Assembly: GCA_943371965.1 (NCBI GenBank)
Contig: CALRWV020000012.1
Coordinates: 15,531-79,530 of the forward strand
DNA length: 64,000 bases
Direction: 5' to 3'
Origin: CALRWV02 sp943371965
GTDB taxonomy: Bacteria; Bacteroidota; JABWAT01
The position numbers and the translations under genes were made by a program. The notes under the pieces were generated by a model, which saw nothing but the letters and a program-made list of their open reading frames with translations, did no database searches and was not told the DNA's origin. Within the stretch, counting starts at the first letter, position 1, and every line of letters starts with the position of its first letter. Below are positions 54,131-62,081 of the stretch, in pieces.

Positions 54131-54161
54131 CAAAGATAGAGAAGTGAAGTTATATAGTCAA
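54131..54161 (-). promoter_or_regulatory. Promoter of the tRNA pair
   Basis: On the minus strand TTG (plus 54159-54161), 20 nt, then TATCTTTG (plus 54131-54138) gives a full TTG-N20-TAnnTTTG match. It ends 14 bp before the first tRNA base, the right place for a tRNA promoter. Confidence 0.75.
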
Positions 54162-54238
54162 TGGAATCAGGATTTATATTTTGATCAACTTAAATTAAAG
54201 TATGGTTTTTTGGGAAAATTAAGTTGAATAAAAGACAG

Positions 54239-54265
54239 ATGTCATATATATTTAGACAAATGACA
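54239..54265 (+). promoter_or_regulatory. Candidate autoregulatory operator of the RES-Xre module
   Basis: TGTCAT (54240-54245) and ATGACA (54260-54265) form an inverted repeat directly before the antitoxin start. The same stretch also holds a direct repeat AGACAgATG/AGACAaATG. Antitoxins of this class usually repress their own operon from such sites. Confidence 0.4.
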
Positions 54266-54274
54266 GAGGTAAGC

Positions 54275-54751
54275 ATGTCAACAAAAAATTTAACCGTTCA
54301 TGATTTTTCGGTCAGTTACGAAAGTAACGCACAGGGTTCCAATTTTATTTCTGATTTTCTTTCAAAAGGAAAACTGCAGATTAGTCAGTTTGAAATGATT
54401 GATCTTGTCCGTACAGGAATTTCAAAAAAGAATGCATTCCGTTTAGCAGAGAAAATTGATTTTTCTGCTAAAGATCTTGCATCAGTTTACCATGTTTCAG
54501 AAAGAACCCTTCACCGTTATTCAGACTCAGATTTGCTTGATCCTGATTTATCGGAAAAAACTCTCCAATTGGCGCTATTGTATGAAAAAGGAGAATCAGT
54601 TTTCGGTAATCTTTCCAAGTTTAAAATCTGGATGAAATTTTCAAATCCGGTTTTTGGCGGAAAGCCACCATTGGAATTACTCGACACCCACTTTGGTTTT
54701 CAGATTGTTTCCGATGAACTGATCAGAATTGAACACGGCGTTTTTGCCTGA
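54275..54751 (+). CDS. Xre/MbcA/ParS-type antitoxin (DUF2384)
   Basis: The 158-aa protein has a helical N-terminal Xre-like part, with AFRLAEKIDFSAKDLASVY and VSERTLHRY as the helix-turn-helix-like region. A C-terminal DUF2384 toxin-binding domain follows (ALLYEKGESVFGN, FKIWMKFSNPVFGGKPPLELL, IEHGVFA). This is the antitoxin of RES-Xre type II systems. I chose the ATG at 54275 because AGAGG precedes it by 6 nt; earlier in-frame starts (54224, 54239) would cover the operator-like repeats. The stop codon overlaps the toxin start by one base. Confidence 0.92.
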   Translation: MSTKNLTVHDFSVSYESNAQGSNFISDFLSKGKLQISQFEMIDLVRTGISKKNAFRLAEKIDFSAKDLASVYHVSERTLHRYSDSDLLDPDLSEKTLQLALLYEKGESVFGNLSKFKIWMKFSNPVFGGKPPLELLDTHFGFQIVSDELIRIEHGVFA

Positions 54752-55209
54752 TGGAAGTTTTCAGAATCTGCAAAAATCAGTATTCACATGATCTCAGCGG
54801 TACTGGTGCCAAACTAGCCGGTGGAAGGTGGAACAGAAAAGGAATCCCCGTTATTTACACAAGCGGCTCAGTTTCTCTGGCAACTCTTGAAGTTTTGGTT
54901 CATATTCCGGTAAGTCTTGTTCCTTCAAATTTTTCACTGGTTAAAATTTCAATTCCTGATTATTCGATTTTAACTGTTGAAAAAGAAAAACTTCCTGTTG
55001 GTTGGGATGATCTGATTCCGCTGGATTCGTTAAAAACCGTTTCAGATAAATGGATAACCGAAAATAAATTCTTAGTTTTGAAGGTTCCATCAGCAATTGT
55101 AAGAAGTGAATTTAATTATCTGATAAATCCGCAGCATGAAGATTTCAAAACAGTTTCGGTTAAATCAGTTGAACCTTTCCGGTTTGATGAAAGATTAGTG
55201 AAAATTTAA
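54751..55209 (+). CDS. RES domain toxin (NAD-degrading type)
   Basis: The 152-aa protein has the RES signature. The Arg lies in GGRWNRKG near residue 27, the Glu in ATLEVLVHI near 46, and the Ser in VRSEFNYLINPQH near 121. Well-studied RES toxins deplete NAD by an ADP-ribosyltransferase-like fold. All three residues are present, so it is probably active. It is translationally coupled to the upstream antitoxin (TGATG) and ends one base before the esterase gene. Confidence 0.93.
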   Translation: MEVFRICKNQYSHDLSGTGAKLAGGRWNRKGIPVIYTSGSVSLATLEVLVHIPVSLVPSNFSLVKISIPDYSILTVEKEKLPVGWDDLIPLDSLKTVSDKWITENKFLVLKVPSAIVRSEFNYLINPQHEDFKTVSVKSVEPFRFDERLVKI

Positions 55210-55210
55210 G

Positions 55211-56380
55211 ATGAAAAAATATATTGCCGCAATTCTGTTTCTTTTTTCAATTAACTGTTTCAGTCAAAGTGCAATTGATAAGTTGATATTGAAAATCAGT
55301 CCTATTTCTGCTTCATCAACACGAATGGCAATGGTAGACAGTTTTATGACCGAGGCACAAAAAAAAGGAATTCCGCTGGTTGAAGGAGAAATTGCAACTT
55401 TTATATATAGTAGAAAAGCAACATCGGTTTTACTGGCTGGAGATATGAATGGTTGGCGCGGTGAAAAAGAAACATTCACACAACTTGCCGGAACGGATTT
55501 TTTCTATTACCAGAAAAAATATGAACTGAACGCCAGACTTGACTACAAATTGGTGATTGATGATAAAAACTGGATTCTGGATCCATTAAACCCAAAAACA
55601 TGTTCAGGCGGATTTGGTCCAAATTCTGAATTGGCAATGACGGATTATATTCAACCTCAAGAAATTACTGTTAAACAGGAATCTTTAAAAGGAAAGGTAA
55701 TTTCTGATTCAATTTCCAGTCTGAACACCGGAAAAAAATATTTCATCAAAATATATCTTCCTTATGATTATTCTGCAGAATCAAATAAAAAATATCCAAC
55801 TGTTTATTTTCAGGATGGTGGAGAGTATGTTTCAGTTGGATTTGCTTTGAATATTCTGGACAACCTGATTTCAGAAAAGAAAATTGAACCTGTAATTGCT
55901 GTTTTTGTTTCGCCAACCAACCGCAATGAAGAATATGCTTTCGGTTTGAAAAATGAGTATCAGTTATTTTTTGCAGATGAACTGGTTCATTATATGGATA
56001 ATTCATTTAAAACATTTCAAACTCCGGAAAAACGTTTGGTGATTGGTGATTCTTACGGTGGAAATATTTCAGCTTTGATTGCGTACAACCACTCCGACAT
56101 TTTCGGGAATTGCGGACTTCATTCCGGTGCATTTCAGGAAAATGATTTTGAAACATACAAACTCATAACCAACGGACCTAAGAAAAAAATCAAATGGTTT
56201 TCAGTTTGGGGAACTTATGAAGGATTATGGAAAAATATGCGCAGTTTCAGGGACTTTCTGAAATCGGCAGGATATATTTCCGAACATCACGAATATCCTG
56301 AAGGTCACAGTTGGGGATTGTGGAGAGCAAATACAGATTCAATGCTGGAATATTTCTTTCCATTTACAGGTAATAATTAA
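55211..56380 (+). CDS. Exported esterase with an N-terminal CBM48-like domain
   Basis: The 389-aa protein has a signal peptide ending SINCFSQ. Residues about 55-150 form an E-set/CBM48-like domain (SVLLAGDMNGWRGE ... YYQKKYELNARLDYKLVID). The rest is an enterochelin-esterase-like alpha/beta hydrolase with nucleophile Ser in VIGDSYGGNISAL (near 274), a likely acid in the GTYEG region, and His in PEGHSWGLWR (near 368). The natural substrate is unknown. It follows the RES toxin stop by one base, so it can share the toxin-antitoxin transcript. Confidence 0.87.
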   Translation: MKKYIAAILFLFSINCFSQSAIDKLILKISPISASSTRMAMVDSFMTEAQKKGIPLVEGEIATFIYSRKATSVLLAGDMNGWRGEKETFTQLAGTDFFYYQKKYELNARLDYKLVIDDKNWILDPLNPKTCSGGFGPNSELAMTDYIQPQEITVKQESLKGKVISDSISSLNTGKKYFIKIYLPYDYSAESNKKYPTVYFQDGGEYVSVGFALNILDNLISEKKIEPVIAVFVSPTNRNEEYAFGLKNEYQLFFADELVHYMDNSFKTFQTPEKRLVIGDSYGGNISALIAYNHSDIFGNCGLHSGAFQENDFETYKLITNGPKKKIKWFSVWGTYEGLWKNMRSFRDFLKSAGYISEHHEYPEGHSWGLWRANTDSMLEYFFPFTGNN

Positions 56381-56424
56381 TTTAACCGCAAAAGCGAAGC
56401 TGGAAAATTGCAGCAGAAAAATTT

Positions 56425-57213
56425 ATGAATTCAATAATAAAAGTAAATAATTTAAAAAAATCATTCGGGACAAATCAGGTCTTGAAAGGAATTTCACTTG
56501 AAGTCTTTCAGGGTGAGAAACTGGTGGTAATCGGCCGTTCCGGTTGCGGAAAATCTGTTTTGCTTAAACATATTGTTGGGCTTCTTAATCCGGATTCGGG
56601 CAGTGTAATGGTTTACGGGCAGGAAGTTTCAACTCTTGAAAAGGCTGAACTTTACAAACTGAGATTGAGATTCGGTTATCTTTTTCAGGGAGCGGCACTT
56701 TTTGATTCGATGTCAGTTGGTGAAAATATTGCGCTTCCTTTGATTGAACATTTTCATTTCACAAAAGAAGAAGTGAAAAAAAAGGTTTCAGAAAAACTTG
56801 AAATGGTTGGTCTTCCCGGAATTGAAAAACTCAAACCTTCAGAACTTTCAGGCGGAATGAAAAAACGGGTTGGTCTTGCAAGGGCAATCATCACTGAACC
56901 GGAAGTTATTCTCTATGATGAACCGACTACCGGACTTGATCCCATTATGTCTGATGCAATTGATGAACTGGTCAATCATTTGGCTAACAAGTTAACAATT
57001 ACAACCGTTGTCATAACCCATGATATGGAATCAGTTAAAAAAGTTGCAGATCGTGTTATCATGCTTCATGAAGGTCATGTTTTTTTTGAAGGACCACCTG
57101 AAGGACTGTTTCAATCGGATAACCATGTTGTAAAAAATTTTGTTAACAGACAAAGTCTGGATGATGATGAAATTGCACATGAAATTGAACAGCTTTCACG
57201 GAAAAGTAATTGA
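56425..57213 (+). CDS. ABC transporter ATPase, MlaF-like
   Basis: The 262-aa protein has Walker A GRSGCGKS near residues 38-45, a Q-loop FQGAALFDSMSVGENIALPL, the signature LSGGMKKRVGLARAI near 138-152, Walker B VILYDEPTTGLDP and an H-loop ITHDMESV. The Q-loop wording and length match MlaF/Ttg2A, the ATPase of the phospholipid-transport Mla system. MlaE (permease) and MlaD (MCE protein) are not adjacent, so this is either a split system or another ABC class. The next gene is unrelated. Confidence 0.85.
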   Translation: MNSIIKVNNLKKSFGTNQVLKGISLEVFQGEKLVVIGRSGCGKSVLLKHIVGLLNPDSGSVMVYGQEVSTLEKAELYKLRLRFGYLFQGAALFDSMSVGENIALPLIEHFHFTKEEVKKKVSEKLEMVGLPGIEKLKPSELSGGMKKRVGLARAIITEPEVILYDEPTTGLDPIMSDAIDELVNHLANKLTITTVVITHDMESVKKVADRVIMLHEGHVFFEGPPEGLFQSDNHVVKNFVNRQSLDDDEIAHEIEQLSRKSN

Positions 57214-57282
57214 CAAAAATTCATTGTGCGGGCGAGAAATATTTCCCCAAAATTAAACTTCAATTGTTAAATTACCCTGCAC

Positions 57283-57320
57283 TTATCCACAGGTTTTCCA
57301 CAAAACCTGAATTTGTGGAA
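57283..57320 (+). promoter_or_regulatory. Cluster of DnaA-box-like sequences
   Basis: The perfect DnaA box TTATCCACA (57283-57291) is followed by TTTTCCACA (57294-57302), a match to TTNTNCACA, on the same strand and 11 bp away. A reversed partial box, TGTGGAA (57314-57320), is nearby. The stretch (57214-57388) is AT-rich and gene-free. It may be a DnaA-binding regulatory or titration site; dnaA and dnaN are not in the window. Confidence 0.4.
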
Positions 57321-57388
57321 TGGATAACATTTAATTCACTTCCTTTTATCTAATTTGCAGATGGTGTTTGATTAAAGAAGGTGTTGTT

Positions 57389-57799
57389 ATGGCAGAGACT
57401 TCAGTTGAAATTATTACTCATCAGATCCTGAAAAAAAATAGGGAGTTTTATGAAGCAATAGAAAATCAGGATATTGTGCTTCTGAAAAATCTGTGGCTGT
57501 TTTCAGATGAAAGTTCTTGTGTTCATCCGGGTTGGCATCGGGTTAAGGGATTTATTCCAATTCTTGAAACTTGGGAAGCAATTTTCAAATCAAATACACA
57601 AATGCATTTCAGCCTTCAGGATATTACGGTTTCTGCTCATTCAGAAATTGCAGTTGTAAATTTGACAGAACGGGTGATTTTTGAATTGCTTGACGATGTC
57701 AGTGAATTCAAGGTGAATTCGACCAATATTTTCAAATTCAATGAAAACGAATGGAAAATGATGGTTCACCATGCTTCACCGATTCTGGAACAGCGGTAA
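57389..57799 (+). CDS. NTF2-like (SnoaL/DUF4440) small protein
   Basis: The 136-aa protein has the cone-shaped NTF2-like pattern. An N-terminal helix pair (ILKKNREFYEAIENQDIVLLKNLWLFSDESSCVHPGWHRVKG) is followed by strands ITVSAHSEIAVVNLTERVIFEL and WKMMVHHASPIL. This group contains ketosteroid-isomerase-like and many uncharacterised proteins. No catalytic residues can be assigned. I chose the ATG at 57389, with AAGGTG 6 nt upstream; a TTG at 57368 would add seven residues. Confidence 0.8.
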   Translation: MAETSVEIITHQILKKNREFYEAIENQDIVLLKNLWLFSDESSCVHPGWHRVKGFIPILETWEAIFKSNTQMHFSLQDITVSAHSEIAVVNLTERVIFELLDDVSEFKVNSTNIFKFNENEWKMMVHHASPILEQR

Positions 57800-57871
57800 A
57801 TTGCTGCTTTTGAATTACTTTTCTCACCTCCGTATCTTTACTTCAGTTTGTAATCTAATTGATTGTTTCAA

Positions 57872-58867
57872 GTGACTATTCTCGGAATTGAATCCTCCTG
57901 CGATGAAACCAGTATTGCCATCGTTCAGGACGGAAAAATTTTATCCAATATTATCAGTTCTCAATGGGTTCATCGTCAGTTTGGGGGAGTCGTTCCCGAA
58001 ATTTCTGCAAGAGCACATTTACGTCTGATAACTGAAATAGCAGACGATGCTTTCGTTCAGAGCGGATTGAAAAAATCACAAATTGATGCAGTTGCCGTTA
58101 CTTACGGCCCCGGATTGATGGGAGCACTTTTGGTCGGTGTGAATTTTGCAAAATCACTTGCCTATTCAATTGAAAAACCGCTGATAGGCATGAATCATAT
58201 TGAAAGCCATCTGTACGCAAATTTTGTTGATGGTCACAAACCGCAAACTCCATTCATTGGTTTGATTGTTTCCGGCGGACACACGTTGCTGGTAAAAGTG
58301 GAGAAGGATTTTTCATATCAGTTGTTAGGTTCAACCCGTGATGATGCAGCCGGTGAAGCTTTTGATAAAGTTGCTAAAATGCTGAATCTCGGTTACCCCG
58401 GCGGACCGCAAGTTGATAAGCTGGCATCAACCGGAAATTCAAAAAAATATGAATTTCCAAGACCAATGATTCATTCTGATGATTTCGATTTTTCCTTTTC
58501 GGGATTGAAAACTGCTGTTCTTCACTTTCTGAAAACCAACCGAAGTGATGTGGAAACAAACCTGAATGACATTTGTGCATCCGTTCAAAGCGCCATTGTT
58601 GATGTACTTGTTTCAAAAACTGAAAAGGCAGCGAAGAAATTTAAAATAAAAGATATTGTCATTGCCGGTGGAGTATCAGCAAATTCGGAACTCAGAAAAC
58701 AATTTCAGAAATTGGAGCAGACAGGAAAAGTAAAGATATTTTTACCACCACCGATTTTAAGTACAGATAATGCGGCAATGGTTGCATTACTTGCAGAACT
58801 GAAATTTCCATTCATGAAGCAGTCTGACTGGAGTTTGAGTCCGGTACCGAACCTGACAATTAAATGA
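57872..58867 (+). CDS. tsaD: tRNA N6-adenosine threonylcarbamoyltransferase
   Basis: The 331-aa protein is the TsaD subunit that forms t6A37 on ANN-decoding tRNAs. It has the ASKHA-fold motifs TILGIESSCDETSIAI at the start, the metal-binding GVVPEISARAHLR near 35-47, GMNHIESHLYA near 108-118, LIVSGGHT near 132-139, DDAAGEAFDKVAK near 156-168 and IAGGVSANSELRK near 264-276. There is no ATG near the start, so GTG at 57872 is the best choice; TTG at 57863 would add three residues. A four-helix-bundle cassette follows within 10 bp. Confidence 0.95.
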   Translation: MTILGIESSCDETSIAIVQDGKILSNIISSQWVHRQFGGVVPEISARAHLRLITEIADDAFVQSGLKKSQIDAVAVTYGPGLMGALLVGVNFAKSLAYSIEKPLIGMNHIESHLYANFVDGHKPQTPFIGLIVSGGHTLLVKVEKDFSYQLLGSTRDDAAGEAFDKVAKMLNLGYPGGPQVDKLASTGNSKKYEFPRPMIHSDDFDFSFSGLKTAVLHFLKTNRSDVETNLNDICASVQSAIVDVLVSKTEKAAKKFKIKDIVIAGGVSANSELRKQFQKLEQTGKVKIFLPPPILSTDNAAMVALLAELKFPFMKQSDWSLSPVPNLTIK

Positions 58868-58870
58868 AAA

Positions 58871-58903
58871 ACCGGACCACGGACGACAGACCACTGACCA
58901 CAG
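58871..58903. repeat. Heptad repeat, left arm of the four-helix-bundle cassette
   Basis: Tandem 7-mers ACCGGAC, CACGGAC, GACAGAC, CACTGAC and CACAG fit nACNGAC. Bases 58875-58903 are the inverse of 59297-59325 at 27 of 29 positions. Confidence 0.75.
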
Positions 58904-58939
58904 TTAATACAAAGTGTTTAATAGTTTTGGAATGTGAAC

Positions 58940-59293
58940 ATGGCTTTTAATTTTGAGAAATTAACAGTCTGGCAATTGGCCTTGGATTTATCCTCAGATA
59001 GTGGTGATTTAACAAAATCATTTCCAAAAGAGGAAATTTATGTACTCACAAGCCAAATTAAAAGAGCTGCCGATTCAATTGCTTTAAATATTGCAGAAGG
59101 TTCAACAGGTCAAAGCAATCCGGAGCAGATTAAATTTCTGGGTTATTCATTGAGATCAGCAATTGAAGTTGTCGCTTGTTTGCATATTGCCAAGAAAAGA
59201 GAATTGATTGATGAAAATCAATTCATGAAATTATATAATCAAACAGAAATGCTGATCGTAAAAATCCAAGCCTTCAGAAAAACTCTGAAATAA
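58940..59293 (+). CDS. Four-helix bundle protein (23S rRNA intervening-sequence type)
   Basis: The 117-aa protein has the S23/four-helix-bundle signature: FEKLTVWQLALDLSSD at the start, SFPKEEIYVLTSQIKRAADSIALNIAEGS in the middle, FLGYSLRSAIEVVACLHIAKKREL and a final helix. Relatives are encoded inside intervening sequences of some 23S rRNA genes and in free-standing genes; their function is unknown. The gene sits between tsaD and trpA. Inverted heptad repeats (58871-58903 and 59297-59325) bracket it, the right one starting three bases after the stop. ATG at 58940 is preferred to a GTG at 58934. Confidence 0.88.
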   Translation: MAFNFEKLTVWQLALDLSSDSGDLTKSFPKEEIYVLTSQIKRAADSIALNIAEGSTGQSNPEQIKFLGYSLRSAIEVVACLHIAKKRELIDENQFMKLYNQTEMLIVKIQAFRKTLK

Positions 59294-59296
59294 ATT

Positions 59297-59325
59297 CTGT
59301 GGTCAGTAGTCTGTCGTCCGTTGTC
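59297..59325. repeat. Heptad repeat, right arm of the four-helix-bundle cassette
   Basis: Units GTGGTCA, GTAGTCT, GTCGTCC and GTTGTC fit GTNGTCN and are the inverse complement of the left arm. The arm ends 15 bp before the trpA start. Confidence 0.75.
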
Positions 59326-59340
59326 AATTCAAGGAACCAA

Positions 59341-60129
59341 ATGAAAAAACTGGAAACACTCATCAATTCAAATCAGAAACTACTGATTCCGTATATCACA
59401 CCTGATTTTCCATTCAAAGGTGTTACAGAGAAATTGGTTCATGAACTGGAAAAAATTGGAATCAAAGCGATTGAATTGGGAATTCCTTACTCTGATCCAT
59501 TGGCAGATGGGCCTACAATCCAGCAAAGTTCATTGGTTGCCATTGCAAATGGTGTGAATGTAAAACGGGTTCTGGAACTTGCCGGTTATGTTTCGAAAAA
59601 TACAAATATAGCAGTGATTTTGATGGGTTACACCAATCAAATGCTTCAATATGGAATTGATAAGTTTTTCAGTGAAGCAAAATTGTCCGGTGTTCAGGGA
59701 GTTATTGTTCCTGATATGCCGCAGGATGAATCAAATCTTTTCAGACAATCTGCTTTGAATAACGAAATCGCTCTGATTTATCTGGTAGCTCCAACTTCAA
59801 AACCGGAACGTATTCAACTGATATCGGAACGTTCAAGTTTATTTTCCTACTGTGTGAGCATGAACGGTGTAACAGGAAAAGATGGAATTGATTTTGACTC
59901 ATTGAAAGAAATAATCGCACGGGTTTCTCAGTTTCATTCAAAACCGTTTGTGATCGGATTCGGGCTCTCAACTCCAAAAGATATTCAGTTTGTTTTCAAA
60001 ATTGCAAAAGGAGCAGTTGTCGGAAGTGCTTTGATCAGAGCACTTGAAAAAGGAAAGACAATTGATGAAAGTGTAAAATCGGGAATTGAATTTCTGAAAC
60101 CTTTGTCGGAGGTTACGGTTGAGCAGTAA
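59341..60129 (+). CDS. trpA: Tryptophan synthase alpha chain
   Basis: The 262-aa TIM-barrel enzyme cleaves indole-3-glycerol phosphate to indole. Catalytic Glu and Asp lie in AIELGIPYSDPLADGPTIQ near residues 43-61. GVQGVIVPDMPQDE near 120-133 and the phosphate-binding GFGLSTPKDIQF near 207-218 are intact. I chose the ATG at 59341; an upstream extension would read through the repeat. No other trp gene is present here; trpB is elsewhere. It overlaps the chorismate mutase gene by 11 bp. Confidence 0.96.
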   Translation: MKKLETLINSNQKLLIPYITPDFPFKGVTEKLVHELEKIGIKAIELGIPYSDPLADGPTIQQSSLVAIANGVNVKRVLELAGYVSKNTNIAVILMGYTNQMLQYGIDKFFSEAKLSGVQGVIVPDMPQDESNLFRQSALNNEIALIYLVAPTSKPERIQLISERSSLFSYCVSMNGVTGKDGIDFDSLKEIIARVSQFHSKPFVIGFGLSTPKDIQFVFKIAKGAVVGSALIRALEKGKTIDESVKSGIEFLKPLSEVTVEQ

Positions 60130-60412
60130 CGAACTTGACAAACTCCGCGATGGCATAGATGATCTTGACAAAAAGATTATTGATCTGCTGAATGAACGGG
60201 CAAAATTGGCCAACAAGATCGGCATTATCAAAAAGAAAATGGAGATTCCGATCTACAACCCCAACCGTGAATCTGAAGTTTTGAAAAATGTAATTTCACA
60301 CAATAAAGGTCCGCTTTCTGAAACAGCTGTGAAAAGACTGTACGAACGTATCATCGATGAAATAAGAAGACTTGAAAGAGAAAGTTCTGAGCATGAACAA
60401 AACGAAAAATAA
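60119..60412 (+). CDS. Chorismate mutase (AroQ type)
   Basis: The 97-aa all-helical protein matches stand-alone AroQ: LDKLRDGIDDLDKKIIDLL, NERAKLANKIGIIKK, and YNPNRESEVLKNV, with the catalytic Arg, Lys and Glu residues in place. It converts chorismate to prephenate for Phe and Tyr synthesis. Translation must start at the TTG at 60119, since no ATG precedes the first helix. It overlaps trpA by 11 bp and mltG by 20 bp. Confidence 0.92.
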   Translation: MSSNELDKLRDGIDDLDKKIIDLLNERAKLANKIGIIKKKMEIPIYNPNRESEVLKNVISHNKGPLSETAVKRLYERIIDEIRRLERESSEHEQNEK

Positions 60413-61448
60413 TTCTTTCAAATTATACTTCAGTCTGTTTATTGTTTTCTGTCTTCTCCTTTCAATCGGATTTGGATACCTCTGGTTTTCATCCTGGATT
60501 TCACTTTCAAACCATAACAGCTCCGATATTTTTGTCGTTGAAAATGGTGAAACCCTAACCGGTGTTTCGAAACGACTTGCAAATGAAAAAAGGATCAGAT
60601 CGAGATTTGTTTTTTATACAGTTTCAAAATTCTTTGGACTGAATTCCAAACTGAAGGCGGGTCAATATCAGCTTGAAGGAACAGAAAGTTTTGCTGAACT
60701 ATACAGGCAGTTGTCTGAAGGTCGATTTGTTACCATCAAACTGACAATTCCTGAAGGATATACAAACAGAAGAATTGCCGGACTTGTCAGATCAAAACTG
60801 AAACTGGATTCGCTCCGGTTTATGGAACTTCAGTCAGATCCGGAATTTCTGAAAAAATATAAAATTGAAGCTCCAATTGCAGAAGGATATCTGCTTCCGG
60901 AAACGTACGAAATAAATTGGGGAGCATCAGAAGAAGAAGTTCTTGATATCCTGATCAGCTCAAATAAAAAAGTTTGGACCGAAGATCTGGTTGCAAGAAT
61001 GAAAGAGCTGAAACTCACAAAGAATCAGGTTTTGACCATGGCTTCGATTGTTGAAGGTGAAGCTGTACTTGATAAGGAACGCGAAAGAATAGCCGGTGTT
61101 TACTGGAATCGTGTAAAAAAAGGAATTCCGCTTGGGGCAGATCCAACCATTCAGTATTTGCTTCCTGATGGACCAAGACGTTTGCTGTTTGTTGATTTGG
61201 AAATAAAATCACCTTACAATACATACCGCAATAAAGGTTTGCCGCCGGGTCCAATTGGAAACCCAGGAGCGAAAAGTATTGTTGCAGCACTGTATCCGGA
61301 AAAGAATGATTACCTTTATTTTGTGGCAGACGGATATGGTGGTCATGTGTTTACAAAAACTTTAATTGACCATAACAAGGCGGCAGAAAAATACAAACAG
61401 CTGATGAAGCCAAGACGCTTGGAAGCGCAGAAAAAAAAGAAACAATAA
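60393..61448 (+). CDS. mltG: Endolytic murein transglycosylase
   Basis: The 351-aa protein has a single N-terminal membrane helix (about 9-32) and a YceG/MltG domain. A LysM-like part (VENGETLTGVSKRLANEKRI) is followed by the catalytic region with the Glu in VLTMASIVEGEA near residue 219 and the motifs GIPLGADPTIQYLLP and YNTYRNKGLPPGPIGNPG. MltG cuts nascent peptidoglycan strands at the inner membrane. The ATG at 60393 is used because the membrane helix follows; the in-frame TTG at 60372 lies deeper in the chorismate mutase gene. Confidence 0.95.
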   Translation: MNKTKNNSFKLYFSLFIVFCLLLSIGFGYLWFSSWISLSNHNSSDIFVVENGETLTGVSKRLANEKRIRSRFVFYTVSKFFGLNSKLKAGQYQLEGTESFAELYRQLSEGRFVTIKLTIPEGYTNRRIAGLVRSKLKLDSLRFMELQSDPEFLKKYKIEAPIAEGYLLPETYEINWGASEEEVLDILISSNKKVWTEDLVARMKELKLTKNQVLTMASIVEGEAVLDKERERIAGVYWNRVKKGIPLGADPTIQYLLPDGPRRLLFVDLEIKSPYNTYRNKGLPPGPIGNPGAKSIVAALYPEKNDYLYFVADGYGGHVFTKTLIDHNKAAEKYKQLMKPRRLEAQKKKKQ

Positions 61449-61465
61449 TTCAGAATTGGATAAAA

Positions 61466-62080
61466 ATGAATTCCAGGGAAAATGTAATTGTAGCCGTAAC
61501 GGGAGCCAGTGGTTCTCTTTACGCCATGAGAACAATCAGAGCATTGCTGCTGCAAAATGTTCATGTGCATCTTATTTTTTCTGACTATGCAAAAGTTGTT
61601 ATCAATGAAGAATATCCAGCAGATTTAAATTTTTCCAAACCTGTTCTTCCGCAAATCAGATCACTTTTCAAATTGCCTGATAATTTGGGGGAAATCACAG
61701 AATATCCATTGAAAAATCAGGCTGCTGCAATTTCAAGCGGTTCATTTCCTGTTAGAGGAATGGTTGTTGTCCCCTGTTCAATGAAAACCTTGTCGGGAAT
61801 TGCACATGGATTTTCCACTAATCTGATTGAACGTGCTGCAGATGTGAATTTAAAGGAGCGCAGAAAACTGATTGTTGTTGCAAGAGAAACACCATTGAGT
61901 TTGATCCATCTTAAAAATATGACAGCAGTTACAGAAGCAGGTGGAATTATTTTACCGGCGATGCCGGCATTTTACCAGAAACCAAAATCATTTGATGATC
62001 TGGGAGATTTTATTGCTGGAAGAATTCTATCCTTGTTGGGGTACGAGCAAAATTTATTTGAAAAATGGACAGGTGAGTAA
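61466..62080 (+). CDS. ubiX: Flavin prenyltransferase
   Basis: The 204-aa UbiX/Pad1 enzyme has the flavin-binding VAVTGASGSLYAMRTIRAL near residues 9-27, the SSGSFPVRGMVVVPCSMKTLSGIAHGFS segment near 91-118, NLIERAADVNLKERRKLIVVARETPLSLIHL, and GGIILPAMPAFYQKP. It makes prenylated FMN, the cofactor of UbiD-type decarboxylases. No ubiD is in the window. It lies 17 bp after mltG and 1 bp before the next gene. Confidence 0.94.
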   Translation: MNSRENVIVAVTGASGSLYAMRTIRALLLQNVHVHLIFSDYAKVVINEEYPADLNFSKPVLPQIRSLFKLPDNLGEITEYPLKNQAAAISSGSFPVRGMVVVPCSMKTLSGIAHGFSTNLIERAADVNLKERRKLIVVARETPLSLIHLKNMTAVTEAGGIILPAMPAFYQKPKSFDDLGDFIAGRILSLLGYEQNLFEKWTGE

Positions 62081-62081
62081 A

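Noticed and set aside
57214..57388. Chromosomal replication origin
   Set aside because: Two DnaA boxes and a partial one are suggestive, but dnaA, dnaN or other usual origin neighbours are missing; kept only as a DnaA-box cluster.
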